From Trichuris trichiura (Eukaryota > Nematoda > Enoplea > Trichinellida > Trichuridae), in contig JBAJFE010000045.1 in the NCBI GenBank assembly GCA_037903355.1, forward strand, positions 558,001 to 622,000: 64,000 nucleotides of DNA. Reading direction: 5' to 3'. The notes beneath the pieces were generated by a model. It was not told the DNA's origin and did not search any database. It saw only the letters and a list, made by a program, of their open reading frames with translations. Numbering within the stretch: the stretch's first letter is position 1; each line of letters starts with the position of its first letter. The translations under genes and the position numbers were made by a program. This document shows positions 22,875 through 34,430 of the stretch, piece by piece.

Positions 22875-25077
22875 AATTCATTTTGGTATTGGCGATAAAC
22901 TAGGCTACTCACAAAGCTTCTATAACACACCTTCTTATTTCCTGTGATAACACTGCAATTGCTGCAGTAGTCTAATGTAAAGGGTTGATCAAAGGGTTAA
23001 TGAGCTAATCCGTCACAACCGTTCTATTAGTAATTTATCAGATAATTTCATAGCCCAGTAAAGTCAACAGGTTCATCACGATTGCATGCGACACTACGAT
23101 GGCGGCGAAAAATCTTTCGTCGTAGGTCAAGCAAGCGTTCACAGGAATTGCTGTTCCTAAGTTGCCCCTTTAATGAAATCATCGTCCATTATCCTCAGCG
23201 GATCCATTATTGCATTTTCCATAGCTTCATCATTATCGCCCGCTGCATCTTTGCTTAACATTTTTGCGCCGCTGGCATACGCTCTTGGAAGAGGGAAACA
23301 TGTTATCGTTCGAGGGAAACATGTTATCGGTCGATGTGACAAATTTTACGCTTTTGAAGATATGACATTTCGTAACGCGGCTACAATCTAATCTAGTAAA
23401 GCAAAGGCTTATTCCTTATTGTAGAAAAAAGCCAAACACTCCCCCAAGCTTTCAAGACGCATTTTGTTTCCCGATGTTCGCGGAAGATAGCACAGCACGG
23501 GGAGAGTGTGATTATCTGTCCTGATCTTCTGTAAGCGACGCGACCGGTCAAGGGTTCATGCACAGTCTCTGGTCAAGCTGTTCAGACAAGTCCATCTCAA
23601 TTAATCTCAACGCCTTGGCCTCACTTAATGGAAGGATTATGGCATATCCAAGATGCCTCCAGTTTCTCTCATAGGAAAACGCGATCCCGTAACACACCAT
23701 TTTTAACGGGGTGACAAGCGAACATCCACGTACAGATGCAAAGATGCCACGTTCAGTGAAGCGTAAGCTATTCTAATCAATCAGACCAAGAACGGCCCAT
23801 CAACCGGTTCATCCGATATCTTGTTCATGTAAGATAACCACAGGCACCCAGACCTCGCTTGTGCATTACGAACTTTCACTGGTGACAAAAGCAGAAGCGT
23901 TCAGACAGCTTCTATTGTCATCCAAGGACAAAATTCCACCCTCAGTCTACTGAATCTTTACTGATCAACGCGCGGCCCATTTACCAGCTGTCAGCATTGG
24001 GCAACGACTCGCTTGGATGAACATAATGTATAACGCAACGAGAGGCTACTAAAAGGACGCATCTTTGACAACAGTGCTTCTCAAGCGAATACTGGCATTT
24101 CAAGGAGAATCTGAGAAATCTTACGGAACCCATTAGGCACTGGACAGTGGGACAGAAAGCTTTTGCATGTATCAACGGACATTACTCCGGAGGAAAAACC
24201 GTGGAAAAGTATTAACTAAGGAATGCTGCTTCAGCTTAAGGAGCACACGGAGAGAATGTTCAGCGGAAAAATCTCATTTGGAACGAAGGACAACGAAGAC
24301 AACAGTTTCTCGCTAATAGCAGCACGAGAGAATGTAGTTCGGTGTTGTCGAAGAAAAGAAGCTAAGAAACTACGACTTAGAAGAATTGTTAATGCGCAAC
24401 GCCACAAGATCGCAAAACAATGAACTCATCGGCTGTAGGACGACGCGCTGCTCGTCTGTCCCAGACCTGTTCTTTATACAACCCATACGTAGGTTGTACA
24501 CACAAACAGAAGAGGGAAAACCAGACGAAAAAACCAACCGACAACTCAAGAAAGACAAACACGAATACGGTAGTTGAATGAGCAGGTTAGTTGTGGTATG
24601 AAAACAGAAAATTCCATTTAAGTATGCAGGAATCTTCAGCAAAACGGGAGCATTTATGTCGGCTACTTATTTGCTTAGCTGCTTTCATTGTATATGCTGA
24701 TGATTTGACTAATTGGTTCCCCAAAGCTCTGCAAGAAACTTGCTGAACAAGGATGATTCAAAACAAAAACAAAATAAGGTTGCAGTCGAAATAAACAAGA
24801 ACCGCCACTGGGAAAGAAAACAAATCCTTCCGATACCTAAATTCCCGAGTGCTCGAGCAACTGCCCGCAACAGCCCTTTTTCGGATAATCAAATTTTCTA
24901 TTGTCTGTACTTTCTCGGCCAAGCGAAGAATTTCCATAATTATCACCGCAACGATGAATCGCTTTTCAAGACGTTTTTATTTCAAGTCAAGAAACGTTGT
25001 AGCTGCACAGCGTCAACGTGAAAGTAGCAGAAATGATGCGGTTTACAAGCACAGCATCATTTAACGATGAGGAACAA
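22875..25077. other. Sequence without a recognised gene
   Basis: Contains several short open frames (23173-23391 +, 23157-23342 -, 24713-25021 +) with no recognisable domain, and low-complexity A-rich stretches. A tandem 15-bp echo in the 23157-23342 frame (TCFPRTITCFP) reflects a short duplication. Relics of older transposons are likely but not identifiable by eye. Confidence 0.4.
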
Positions 25078-25146
25078 GGTTTGTTAGATCTTCTACGGCT
25101 TTTCCCATTCTTGTCTGTGTTGGTCTCTGTAATTGAACGAAACAGC
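25078..25146 (-). repeat. About 69-bp inverted repeat flanking PLE copy 3 (left arm)
   Basis: The complement of this segment matches 27937-28003 closely. The shared core is GGGAAAAGCCGTAGAAGATC. A third copy lies at about 49655-49725. PLE copy 3 sits exactly between the two arms. Confidence 0.75.
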
Positions 25147-25224
25147 TGCTCTACCAACGTATGTATGAGCCGTTATTAAGAAAAATTGTATAGGATCAAT
25201 ACACTCAACTTTTTACTTCAAAGC

Positions 25225-25252
25225 TTTCGGAACGCTCTAGTTCCGTCGTCAG
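25225..25252 (-). ncRNA. Hammerhead-like motif in PLE copy 3 tail
   Basis: The minus strand reads CUGACGA, C, a GGAAC/GUUCC stem, GAAA, over 28 nt. The stem bases differ from those of the other lineages, yet pairing and spacing are kept. Confidence 0.42.
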
Positions 25253-26242
25253 TGAGATGGAGGAGGTGTTTTTCTCCAAAAGGGTGTTCTATAGGTACAC
25301 GTAACAATAGGGATTGGGGCAAGGTCAGCGTGGCAGTGAGCAACGCTTGGTTTTACTGATAAGTGGGTCCCAAGCCGTACTAACCTCTAGTCCTATGTCA
25401 GGGTTGATCGTATGGTTATGGCGAATGTAAAGAGCTTCCTTAACCCGGCGGCGATGTAAGTGGCTCTCGCGACAAATAATTCATGGTTGTAGGTCGAGCG
25501 AGCATTGAGAGGAATGCTCGACGACCGCCGACGCCTTGGTCGTCTCTTGTATGATCTTCTCTGGTTTCAAGTTCTGTGGTCGGCCTCGTCGAGGATTAAG
25601 TGTCTTTGGTCCGTCGGGTTGAGTCAGCCTTCGCATCGCCTCTCCGTATCGGCCAGTGTTGATCATGTGTTGGCTGAACCTGTCAAATAAAGTGTTGCCC
25701 GTTTCTCCTATGTGGGAGGCGTTGCAACCGCATCGTTATCTCACAGACGACGCCACGTCTCCTGTCAAAGGGAGCTACGATCTTATCGCTCCTCACCATT
25801 GAACGTAAACTATTTGATGTTGTAAATCGAACCTTATAGTCTAGGGAACGGCTTCATCGTAGGATTCGTTCCCTGATGCCGTTGTAATAAGGGATAAACA
25901 AAATGGGGCGACTATTCGTGATTCCAGTGTTGTCATTGTTATTATTGTTAGTATTTGTAATGTTATTGTTATTAGTATTATCAGCGTTGTTAATGTTATT
26001 ATTTCTGATGTTATTGTTGTCGTCATTAAGGGAAGGGTTTGAGTGCCTTCTGCATTCAGCGATGATGTGTTTAACCAGAGAATGTGGGTACCCGTTGTCT
26101 GTGAATGTCCTAAGGATGTGTTTTAATTCTGCAGGAAGAAATGCGGGGTCACAGATTGCTAGGGCCCAGTCAACCGTCCCTTTTACAATACCTCGTTTGA
26201 CTGATAAAGGATGGTGGGAAAAAAAGTGCAGATACCTGCTGG

Positions 26243-26530
26243 AATGGTGGGATGAACAGCGCGACGGGAACTACGGAAACTGCTCCCTGCACGACGGGCG
26301 GTGAAAGCGACGATCCCTGCAGGACAAACCTTGAAAGTGACACGCACAGGGCGGTCACCGGAAATAGCCGTCAGGTGTCACCTGGCCCACGAAGTGACGC
26401 TCGACCCCCGCCAGGATAAGGAGTATATAAAGAGCACCCACGGAAGGCTAAGGGCGCGTGAAGAGATCCGTGTTATGTCGGTACAATAAAGTGTCTCGCA
26501 ACCTTTTTTGTGTGCGTTTGTCAACTGCGC
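26243..26530 (+). mobile_element. Short promoter- and poly(A)-signal-bearing insertion inside PLE copy 3
   Basis: This non-coding segment splits the thumb of the RT gene between YRKPTH and RYLHF. On the plus strand it has GTATATAAAG at about 26423-26432 and CAATAAAGTG at about 26484-26493, separated by a short GC-rich stretch. The layout resembles the PLE pseudo-LTR unit at 15853-16055, although the sequences differ. The end points are approximate, and no hammerhead-like core was found in it. Confidence 0.5.
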
Positions 26531-27936
26531 TTACTACAAATGGGTTGGTTTCCTATAAACGGAGCTCCTTATTTTGTTGCCCTGTTTTATCACTAACACG
26601 TCTAAGAAAAGTAGTTTGTTATTTACTTCTGTCTCCATCGTTAAACGTATATTATCGGGAAAGATACTGTTTAAGTGTCTTAAAAAAGTCCCCTCCTTGC
26701 CCACGGTAGTAATGGCAAAAATGTCGTCTACGTAACGTTTGAAAAATATAGGCGCGTTGTCAGAACCAATGCTAGCGAAGGCCTTTTCTTCGAAGTGTTC
26801 CATGAAGATTTCGGCTAGAATGGGGAAATGGGGAAATGGGGCTGCCCATGGGAGCACCATCTGTTTTTAAGAGGAACCTGTCTTGGAATCTGAAGTAATT
26901 CCCTTGTTTCATGCAAAAGGCAATCAGTTTTGTTATGTGAAAATGGTTTAATTTGGTTTTTAGATGTCTCTTGGTGTCACGCTTGAAAAGGTTCTCTAAG
27001 AGGTCAATTGTGTAGTTTATGGGAATACTCGTGAAAAGGTCTTTGACGTCATAGCTTACCATAATGCTGTTCGTTGTTAGCTTAATTGGTTTTAACGCTG
27101 TGCAGAAGTCTTTGCAGTTTTTGACATGATATTTGCGTTTACCCGTTAACGGTTGAAGAATGTCTTTCAGATAAGTGCACAGCTTTGATGTTACGCTATT
27201 GACGCTGGAAACGAGTGGTCTTAGCGGTATACCCTCCTTGTGAATCTTGGGGACTCCGTATAGCTCAGGGCATTTAACATTGCTTAAAAAGAAAATGTAG
27301 TTACTTATGTAGGCGAGCTGGAGGTCGTTTCTTTCGCTCGTGAACGCCTTCAGTAAGGCCCTCAGTTCTACACGTGTCTGGGGTATTGGGTCTTCCGGAA
27401 TGGGGTGGTATATTGTACTGTCTAAGAGGATGTTTATTTTCTGCATGTAGTCATTTCTGTTAAGGAGAACCACGACGTCACCATTATCTGCTTTGGTGAT
27501 TATTATGTCTTTCCGCGACCTTAGTTGTTTTATGACCCGTTGCTCTTCGTGCGATAGATTAGGTGTTGACGATGGGCGGCTCTCCAGGAGGATGTTTGTT
27601 ATTGACGCTCTGACCTGTGTTGCCATGAGAGGTTTAGTGCGACAGAGTCCGCCTTCCACAGAAGAGATGATGTCCATAATGGGAATTTTCTTGCGGGTGG
27701 GAACGAAGCTTAACCCCTTGGCGACAACCCCTTTCTCGATCTCATTCAAATTGGTAGAGTTGAGATGGACCACTACTTTATCAATGCTTTGTGTGCTTGG
27801 GTTCTTTGTGCGTTTGTTTGATCTTATAAATTCCCATGACCGCGAACCGTACAAAGCGTTGAGTTTTTTATTCAGGATCTCGACCAGATGTAGTTTAGTT
27901 AATGCGCAAACATTTTTAATATGTGCATGCAACTGT

Positions 27937-28003
27937 TTCGTTCAAATTGCAGATACCAACGCAGACAAGAACGGGAAAAGCCGTAGAAGATCTAACAAAC
28001 CAT
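27937..28003 (+). repeat. Inverted repeat flanking PLE copy 3 (right arm)
   Basis: Partner of 25078-25146. Beyond the shared core, this arm stays similar to the third copy at 49655-49770 for about 30 more bases, while the left arm does not. Confidence 0.75.
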
Positions 28004-28009
28004 GAAACA

Positions 28010-30110
28010 TCAGCCTGTTACGAAACAACCTGTTTTTAAGATGAAGAACAAGTTAATAATGCACTGCCATAGCACGCAAGCGACCGTAAAGATAACTTGT
28101 TAATGCCTTTTTCTGAAGGCTCAATCAATTCAGCAATCAAGCTTCTTCCCATCAGGTCATACACAGCATAGACGTGAACCAACATTTTAATAACATATGA
28201 TAGTGACGTTCTACTAAACAGCTCACTATTGCATCAGCAAAATATTATTCATGCGTCGATGGAGACAAGTGATTAACTACTGCAGCGGTGATAATGAATG
28301 TGATAGTTCATCAATAACAGTCTTTTTTATGAGCCACCCGCGTTGCAGAAAGTCGTTCGCTGGGCAACCATCTACACAACCAGTTTTCCGACTGTGTACA
28401 GAGCAGAATCGCCCAAGAACTCTACCGACACTAATGCAACTCTTTTCCATCCGTTGAAACTGTGTTACATGCAGGATAGCGGTTGCCACGTCGACTTGAG
28501 GTTTGTAGGCCCAATGGACCTATGGTGAATCTTGCCTGCCCGTCGTCTTCCATTAACGAAGGATTGCTGTTCTATTAGCCGTTCGCTTTCTTCCAGTCAA
28601 CTTTATGGCTAACCATTTGTCTCCCGTTAATGTTGCTAAACAGTGAGCAGCGGCGTTGCTCAGTGACTCTTCGCTCGATAGAAACCACGGCTGTAGCATC
28701 GTCGTTTCGACACAGCCGAGCAATTCGATCCAACTTGTGCGGAGTGGACGATGAAGTTTATACAAACAACCAACTTTTAAATCCATCGCACTTAACAGCA
28801 ATTATCTCATATTGTTTGTGCAGTCATACCGAGAACAAGTCAACGGAGGTTCCAAAAGCACTGAAGAACCAAATTGGTTATAAACGGACCGTAAAATAAG
28901 CTCTACAATGAGGACTGTCATTGCAGTACAGCTTGGTTTAAATCTTTCTTGATTCCGCAGTGCATGGCCAATGCATGTTCTTAGAAATGACTACTCAGAA
29001 GACTGATTGTTACAAATCAAGTGTATTCTCAATGGGGATGATTCATTCTTTTTGAAAGGAAAAATTGCGTTTGTATTGATCAAATTGCGCAACTTAAACT
29101 AGTAAACAGCATTTTTATAAATGGCTATTAATACAGGCAGAGTACTGCTTGTTTGTGTTTTTTATTATAACGCGCGAGATGAAACCGAAGGGAGCACTGC
29201 CAGGAACCGGGGCGGTGAAGGGTTAGCGCACATAACAGTCACGTTGGAAAACATTAGAACGCATGCCGCTCGACCAGCGGCATGACTGAAGTTCTGGCGG
29301 AAACAGTAGCAGGGACCCTCAGGTTTCACGTTTTCTTGTCAATTCTTTTTTCGTGGTCAGTGGCAGTATCAGCAAATCAGCTCACTGAATGTAGGGTCAA
29401 TCAGGTTGCGAATTCAGTGATTGCAACCCTCGGGTTAGGAAACGTCTGCTTCTAGGATGCAGTCGGTTACTGCTGATCTTCGTCAGAAAAGAAAGAAATT
29501 CAAGCTGTTTCCGTATTCATCGTCCAGCAGTTCTTTTTTCTTCACGGTTTTCAGTATTGTTTAAAACCACTGCCCATTCGTCGTAACACTGTCCTAAGTC
29601 GGGGCCTTATAGAAACGATTTTTTCAAAAAGCTTTTAATTTTTATTAGCAATTTCGTTATCTGATAAAGAAGAAAAGTTCAGCGCAATTTCATAGCTATT
29701 TTTATGATTTTTGGAGCCCACGGAATCTATAATGCACTCTACAGCTAGCCAAGTAGAAAATATGAATACAGAGAAAAACACGCCAGGACCTGTTTATAAT
29801 GCACATAGCAAGTCTGCATGTTATTAAAGCATTGGAAAATGAAGCAGAGTTTGACAGAAACTAATAAGACTAAACGGTACTACAAAGCTGCGGGAATGTT
29901 TAGAAACGTTAACAGACTAGTTGAGACAATGAAAGGTGGTCCACAAAGCAAAGATACAGTTAAGATCAAACAGCTGTCGGTCAGCGCCTCAGTTCTCATG
30001 GGCAATGCCGCGTAAAACTAACATTTCAGATATTATTCATCATGACTCAATCTCTGTAAAAAGAAAAGACTTGCAAAGAAGCAAACTTTTGTCTGTCAGT
30101 ATTAATGCAC
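28010..30110. other. Sequence without a recognised gene
   Basis: Contains a perfect short hairpin with ATGCCGCT and its complement near 29264-29285. Otherwise there are only short open frames without domain signals. No RNA genes or intact repeats were recognised. Confidence 0.4.
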
Positions 30111-31579
30111 CAACTTTACCGAACAACATAAATGGTAATCAAGCAGTTCCGCAATGACGACATTAATCCCTAATGCACAAAATTAATAAACGGAACGTAA
30201 AATGTAATGGACGACGATTTCGTTATCACCAATAATAATGCAATTCAAAATTGGAAAAGCGAAACATTCAATTCATACCTTAAGACTAATCACGTGAGCA
30301 GAAACGGACGGAACGCTGTAACATAAAATGTGTATAACATGGTAACATTTATTTCAGTCAATTAATACGGCTTCAGGTACGCAATATTAGTTATAAAATT
30401 TAGCCAAGCAGCTAGGACGAAAAAATAAAAATAACAAAATGAAGAGTAAAACGGCAGCACTTTGTTTTTCCTGGCAGTTGGAACTGATGTAGTTTATTAA
30501 GTATAGCACTCTCCGCCGTGCATACACACATGTCCCCCACTTTACGGATGCTCACTTTCACGAACAAGCCCACTTTGTACCTACTTTTGCTTTACGAATG
30601 AATTGTGTAGGCGCTTTTTTCGCTTTACAAAGAAATACGATGGAACAGTAGCAGGCTTTTATGGTTTCTGCCATTTTCCTACCTTCAGGTAACAGCCAGT
30701 CAGTGCCCTTTTGGTCGAGTTCATCAAGTGTCTTGCCGTGCTGCTGAGAGACGAACGAAAAGTGCTGGTAGCAAGTTCCCATACTCAGAGCTTGTTTAAA
30801 TAATTTCTACGTTTTTCTTTGAAATATTTCTTCATTCTTGTGGCAAGCGAACCAAGGTATAATACGTTAATCTGTTCTTCCGGGAGTCGCCTTCTACCTC
30901 AACGGCAGCATCCGAGGAAGCGCGGTAATCATCCACCAGAGAGGCAGACATGTAGACAGGGCAATAATGGCTCCATCAGGTCGAGTCATACGATTTTGCG
31001 ACTCTTCCCGCCAGTGATTCCGTCGCGGTTTCATCATTCCACTAGCGTCCGTAATTTCAAACTATAATAATGAAAATAGACCTTGCGTAAGTTGTTTTTA
31101 CCAGAAATGTATTTTTTCACTCGCATCGTCACTATCTTTATTACCCATTCATTATTCCTGCGCCTGTTTGCTTGCGTTTTACCACCTGCTACTAAGCTCT
31201 GGCCGACATTCTACCGGAGATCTGTTGCGCTAAAAACGACTTTTCATGTTGAATAATAGCGATCACTTTTTCGACTTACGACTTTTCGCTTTGCGAACAA
31301 ATCTTCCGGTCTCATCAACTTTCGTTCACCTGGGAGCACCTGTACTATCTTCAGCAGCAGTCAAAATCTACCAAACATGTTAGCGTATAATACGAGGTTG
31401 TATAGCCTAGAAAACCTTTTATCCATAAGGTTCATCATAATAGAGCAATTGCAATAAGCCAACGGGCAGGGGTGCTTTATGCATCTCACTCGATGAAATG
31501 CCGAAACATTTGCGTACCCGTTCGCCGTTTAAAAAATAAAGGGCGCAGTTGGCAAACTTTAGCTTTTGGAATAGAACGC

Positions 31580-32048
31580 GGGTCTAGTATGCTACGTGGG
31601 CGCCAGAAGTTGAGGCGGCTAGGTCATAGCGTAATCTGCCGCTCTACAGCGTCATAACAGGTTACTAGCGGCACAACGGGAGGGACATTGTCGGCAGGGT
31701 AAATGAACACGTGCTGAGTTGTTGGCGCGCCAGCACAATGGAGCTCGCAGGTGTTCGATACTGCATAACCTAAAAGGTGCCACGAACACGCGTTGTGTTA
31801 AGGTTTAGGCTTAGGCTAGGGCAGAGCAGGATGGCCGGCACAGTTATAGCTCGCACTTGGAAACAATTGCCAGAACGGGCAACTGTTTCCAGGTGTTCAT
31901 CGTTCTTCTGGTAATGCGCATCGCTCGCATCAGTGCGCAGTGAACAAAGGTTTAGGCCACCCATTGTTCAGGCGACGCAATAATCCCCACTTGACCTCCT
32001 TTGAAGTTGCCGCCTCCACTTCCGGCGCCCCCGTAGCATAAAAGACCC
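31580..32048. mobile_element. 469-bp non-autonomous TIR element, copy 2
   Basis: Same family and same length as 22398-22866, in inverted orientation. The ends are GGGTCTAGTATGCTACG and its complement TAAAAGACCC. A perfect 8-bp duplication TAGAACGC lies at 31572-31579 and 32049-32056. The paralogous pogo-like unit has the empty site near 59652-59660. Confidence 0.93.
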
Positions 32049-33084
32049 TAGAACGCTAATTCCCTGCTTTCGCATCGCCATGTTCCATGATTTCAACCAT
32101 ACCCTCAATGCGTTCAACCGCTCTGACGCTTCTGATCGCGAAAACATACGCTACGCAGGTGTTGCTGAGCACCTACCTGATAATTCTTTGAAAGTTTTCA
32201 CATTGTCAGTTCGAGCATATGAAAATTTGATCGGCCAGTTTTTATCTGCAGACGTTTTGACTTTCGTTTCATTCGTTCAAAACGTTTTCAGTAAATTTAA
32301 CAAGAGTGCAACCATATAAGCCGAAGATGCATTTTTGTTTCCAATTTTCTTTGATATCAGACATATAAGGGAATCCCTATTCAGTTCATGCCAATCAATC
32401 CATTCAGATAAACTCCCCATCGTTCTGGTTGTTCATCTGCCGCAGGAAGACACGTACATTTACCGCTCTTCAGTCTCCGCCGGTGTTACGTGAAAGTTCG
32501 TCATCACGTTGGATACAGCTTATGTTTGGTCAGCTTTTGCGGGCGCGAAATTTTGTTGTTCTTCAGCATAAGCCACGAAAACCTGTTTGCTAATAAACTG
32601 CATGCCCCCTTGCGAATTGATCACTCCGTGTATAACTGCAGCGCGCTTTTCTAATAATCGAAGAAACCGTCCAATCCAGGAGCAATATGTTCGTGTGACA
32701 AACAGATTTTTAGGCTTTATTGTGCTGATCCGAGTTCTTTGGTAAGAGACAAAGCCGGACTCAAGTTAGAATAAACCGAGAACGCGAAAGGAACCATTAA
32801 CTCGACAACAGTTAGGAGATACGTGACACAGAATGGAAGAAACGCGATGAGAAGGTTATGGAAAAATATGCAATGCACCTATGTTCATTCACGGAAGCGT
32901 TTGCCAATTGCGGCGGTTTGGCTACAGCTGCGAAACGATGCCACCAGATAGAGACAGCCTAATACAAATAGAATAGCTGCATAGTCACAAGAGGTGACTG
33001 GCATGCATACGTCGACTGGCATGCATAGTTCAAAACTGCATTTTGCAGAAAAAAATTAAACTTCATTCCGTCTCGTAGTGTTGT

Positions 33085-33704
33085 ATAAGCCTGGTCATCG
33101 CTATGAGAACGGACCATCAGCTTGTCCCGCTTGCTATCACAAACGTGGCAGAGATAGCGATTTATTTCGATATGGTCAGAAATAAAACTGTTAATTCTGA
33201 AGGAGTTAAACTCATAGTGGTTCACAGGAGTAGGTACCAGGAAAAATTGAGTTTTAAGCCAACGTCGCCTTATTCAGGAGACACAACGCAGCGGAAGCCA
33301 CAGGTGACCTTAAAGCAAAAAGAAGACCAAATTATAGGTTTTCTCCCAGTGTGTTTACCCGTTTCCACAAAAACGGTCCTGTTGAAGATATGATGGCGTG
33401 GATTAATCATGCCCGCAGAGAACGGATCAGACGTTGTAATTATGTAAGTTTCCTAGTTTGGGATTCGTTCCATGGTTATCCAAGAAAAAATAAGTTTTAT
33501 TTAAAACAGTACTGCATAGAAACAGCTGTGATACCTGGCGAGCTTACATCATTCTTACAGCTGCTAGTCGTCAGCCTGAACAAACTATGTAAAGACTACG
33601 TGAATGAAAAACGTAACAATTGGATGGTCAGGTCTTGCACAGCTGATGGATCCATGCCAACACCATTTCTAGAGGAACGGTGTCACTTCATTATCAGTGT
33701 GTGA
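33085..33704 (+). pseudogene. Pogo-type DDE transposase fragment, copy 1
   Basis: Two frames together read a pogo/DDE_1-type catalytic region: IYFDMVRNKTVNSEGVKL, then FLVWDSFHGY, ETAVIPGELTSFLQLL and VSLNKLCKDYV. The usual DET at the start reads AEI, and the third acidic residue (LDVSLNKP in relatives) is Val. Two of the three catalytic Asp are therefore gone, and only the WDS Asp remains. At least one frameshift lies near 33340. Confidence 0.75.
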
Positions 33705-34146
33705 AATAAAACAAAAGCGTACACTCACATGAAGCCCTAGAAAAAATGCTCAACGTCTAACGCATTGGATGACACAGTAAACGAATAGCTACGCTGCAAT
33801 GATCAACATGAAGGCCGTCATCAACTTTCCTACGCGAAGCCATTATGATTTGCTGAACCCTTTCAGTATTGTTTGTGAATTCTGCTTTGTTTCATTGTTT
33901 TTCCTTTATGCAACATTTTTATAAGCTTGAAAGTTGAACCTCCTTGGTAGCAGTAACTTGTTTCTACAATGTTGGTCAGAGCATTTCTTGTTGTTTCGTG
34001 GGTACGAAGTAAAAGTAAAAGTTCTCAGCCGTACGCTAAGGAATAGATGGAGCTTTCAGGGCTGACCTTTTCCAAACCAACACGGTGTCCCCTGGAGAAA
34101 GTCAACTTCGAAAATCTCCGTTTATCCATCTGCGCACAATAGAGAG

Positions 34147-34351
34147 CATAGTTTCTCAACCTTTTTTGCCCCAGCGCTCCCTTAGGCCTTGTCAGGGCCC
34201 ACCAGGGTCCCCCTAGGCCTTGTCAGGGCTCCCCTAATCCCTGTAAGGGCCCACCGTTTATTGGGACAATGTTCTGCCGCATTATTCTGCAGGGCCCCCT
34301 GGCTTCCAGGGCTCCCTTAAAATCTCCAAGGGCCCACGTTGAGAAACACTG
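34147..34351. mobile_element. 205-bp hAT MITE
   Basis: It starts CATAGTTTCTCAACC and ends GGGCCCACGTTGAGAAACACTG region-wise, so it has the same TIR as hAT copies A, B and C. The GC-rich subterminal GGGCCC runs are also shared. The target duplication ATATAGAG lies at 34352-34359, with one mismatch at 34139-34146. The paralogous repeat has the empty site at 63913-63920. Confidence 0.88.
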
Positions 34352-34430
34352 ATATAGAGGTTCTAATTTTTACTCCAGTTAGACAAACCAACAAGAAAAG
34401 CCGTAACAAAGATCACATTTAGGCATGCAT

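Larger units (their letters stand above)
25190..27932 (-). mobile_element. Penelope-like element copy 3 (near full-length, degenerate)
   Basis: This PLE belongs to a different lineage from copies 1 and 2. The open frame 27932-26772 carries the N-terminal PLE region and RT motifs ELYGVPKIHKEGIPLRPL, VSYDVKDLFTSIPI and APMGSPISP. A short duplication near 26825-26845 shifts the frame. The RT continues in the next frame (26860-26534) with FFKRYVDDIF and YRKPTHL. There a roughly 288-bp insertion (26243-26530) interrupts it. Coding resumes at about 26240 (RYLHFFSHHP) and decays through a GIY-YIG region (GETGNTLF, then RPQNLKPEKI and ASAVVEHSSQC) to about 25440. The 3' tail has a hammerhead-like motif at 25225-25252. 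It is inactive because of the frameshift, insertion and stops. Confidence 0.9.
30110..34430 (+). mobile_element. Degenerate pogo-like repeat unit, copy 1 (with nested insertions)
   Basis: Long stretches match the sequence from 59000 to the window end in the same orientation: 30115-30480, 31345-31579, 32049-33040 and 33040-34430. The unit carries a decayed pogo-type DDE coding region (33085-33704). Copy 1 has private insertions: about 850 bp at 30485-31345, the 469-bp TIR element at 31580-32048, and a 205-bp hAT MITE at 34147-34351. Copy 2 is uninterrupted at all three places. The ends of the unit were not resolved. Confidence 0.75.

Noticed and set aside
25841..26304. Leu/Val- and Thr/Ile-rich frames on both strands
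   Set aside because: They come from TTATTG-type low-complexity sequence in the degraded PLE copy 3 and overlap its coding remains.
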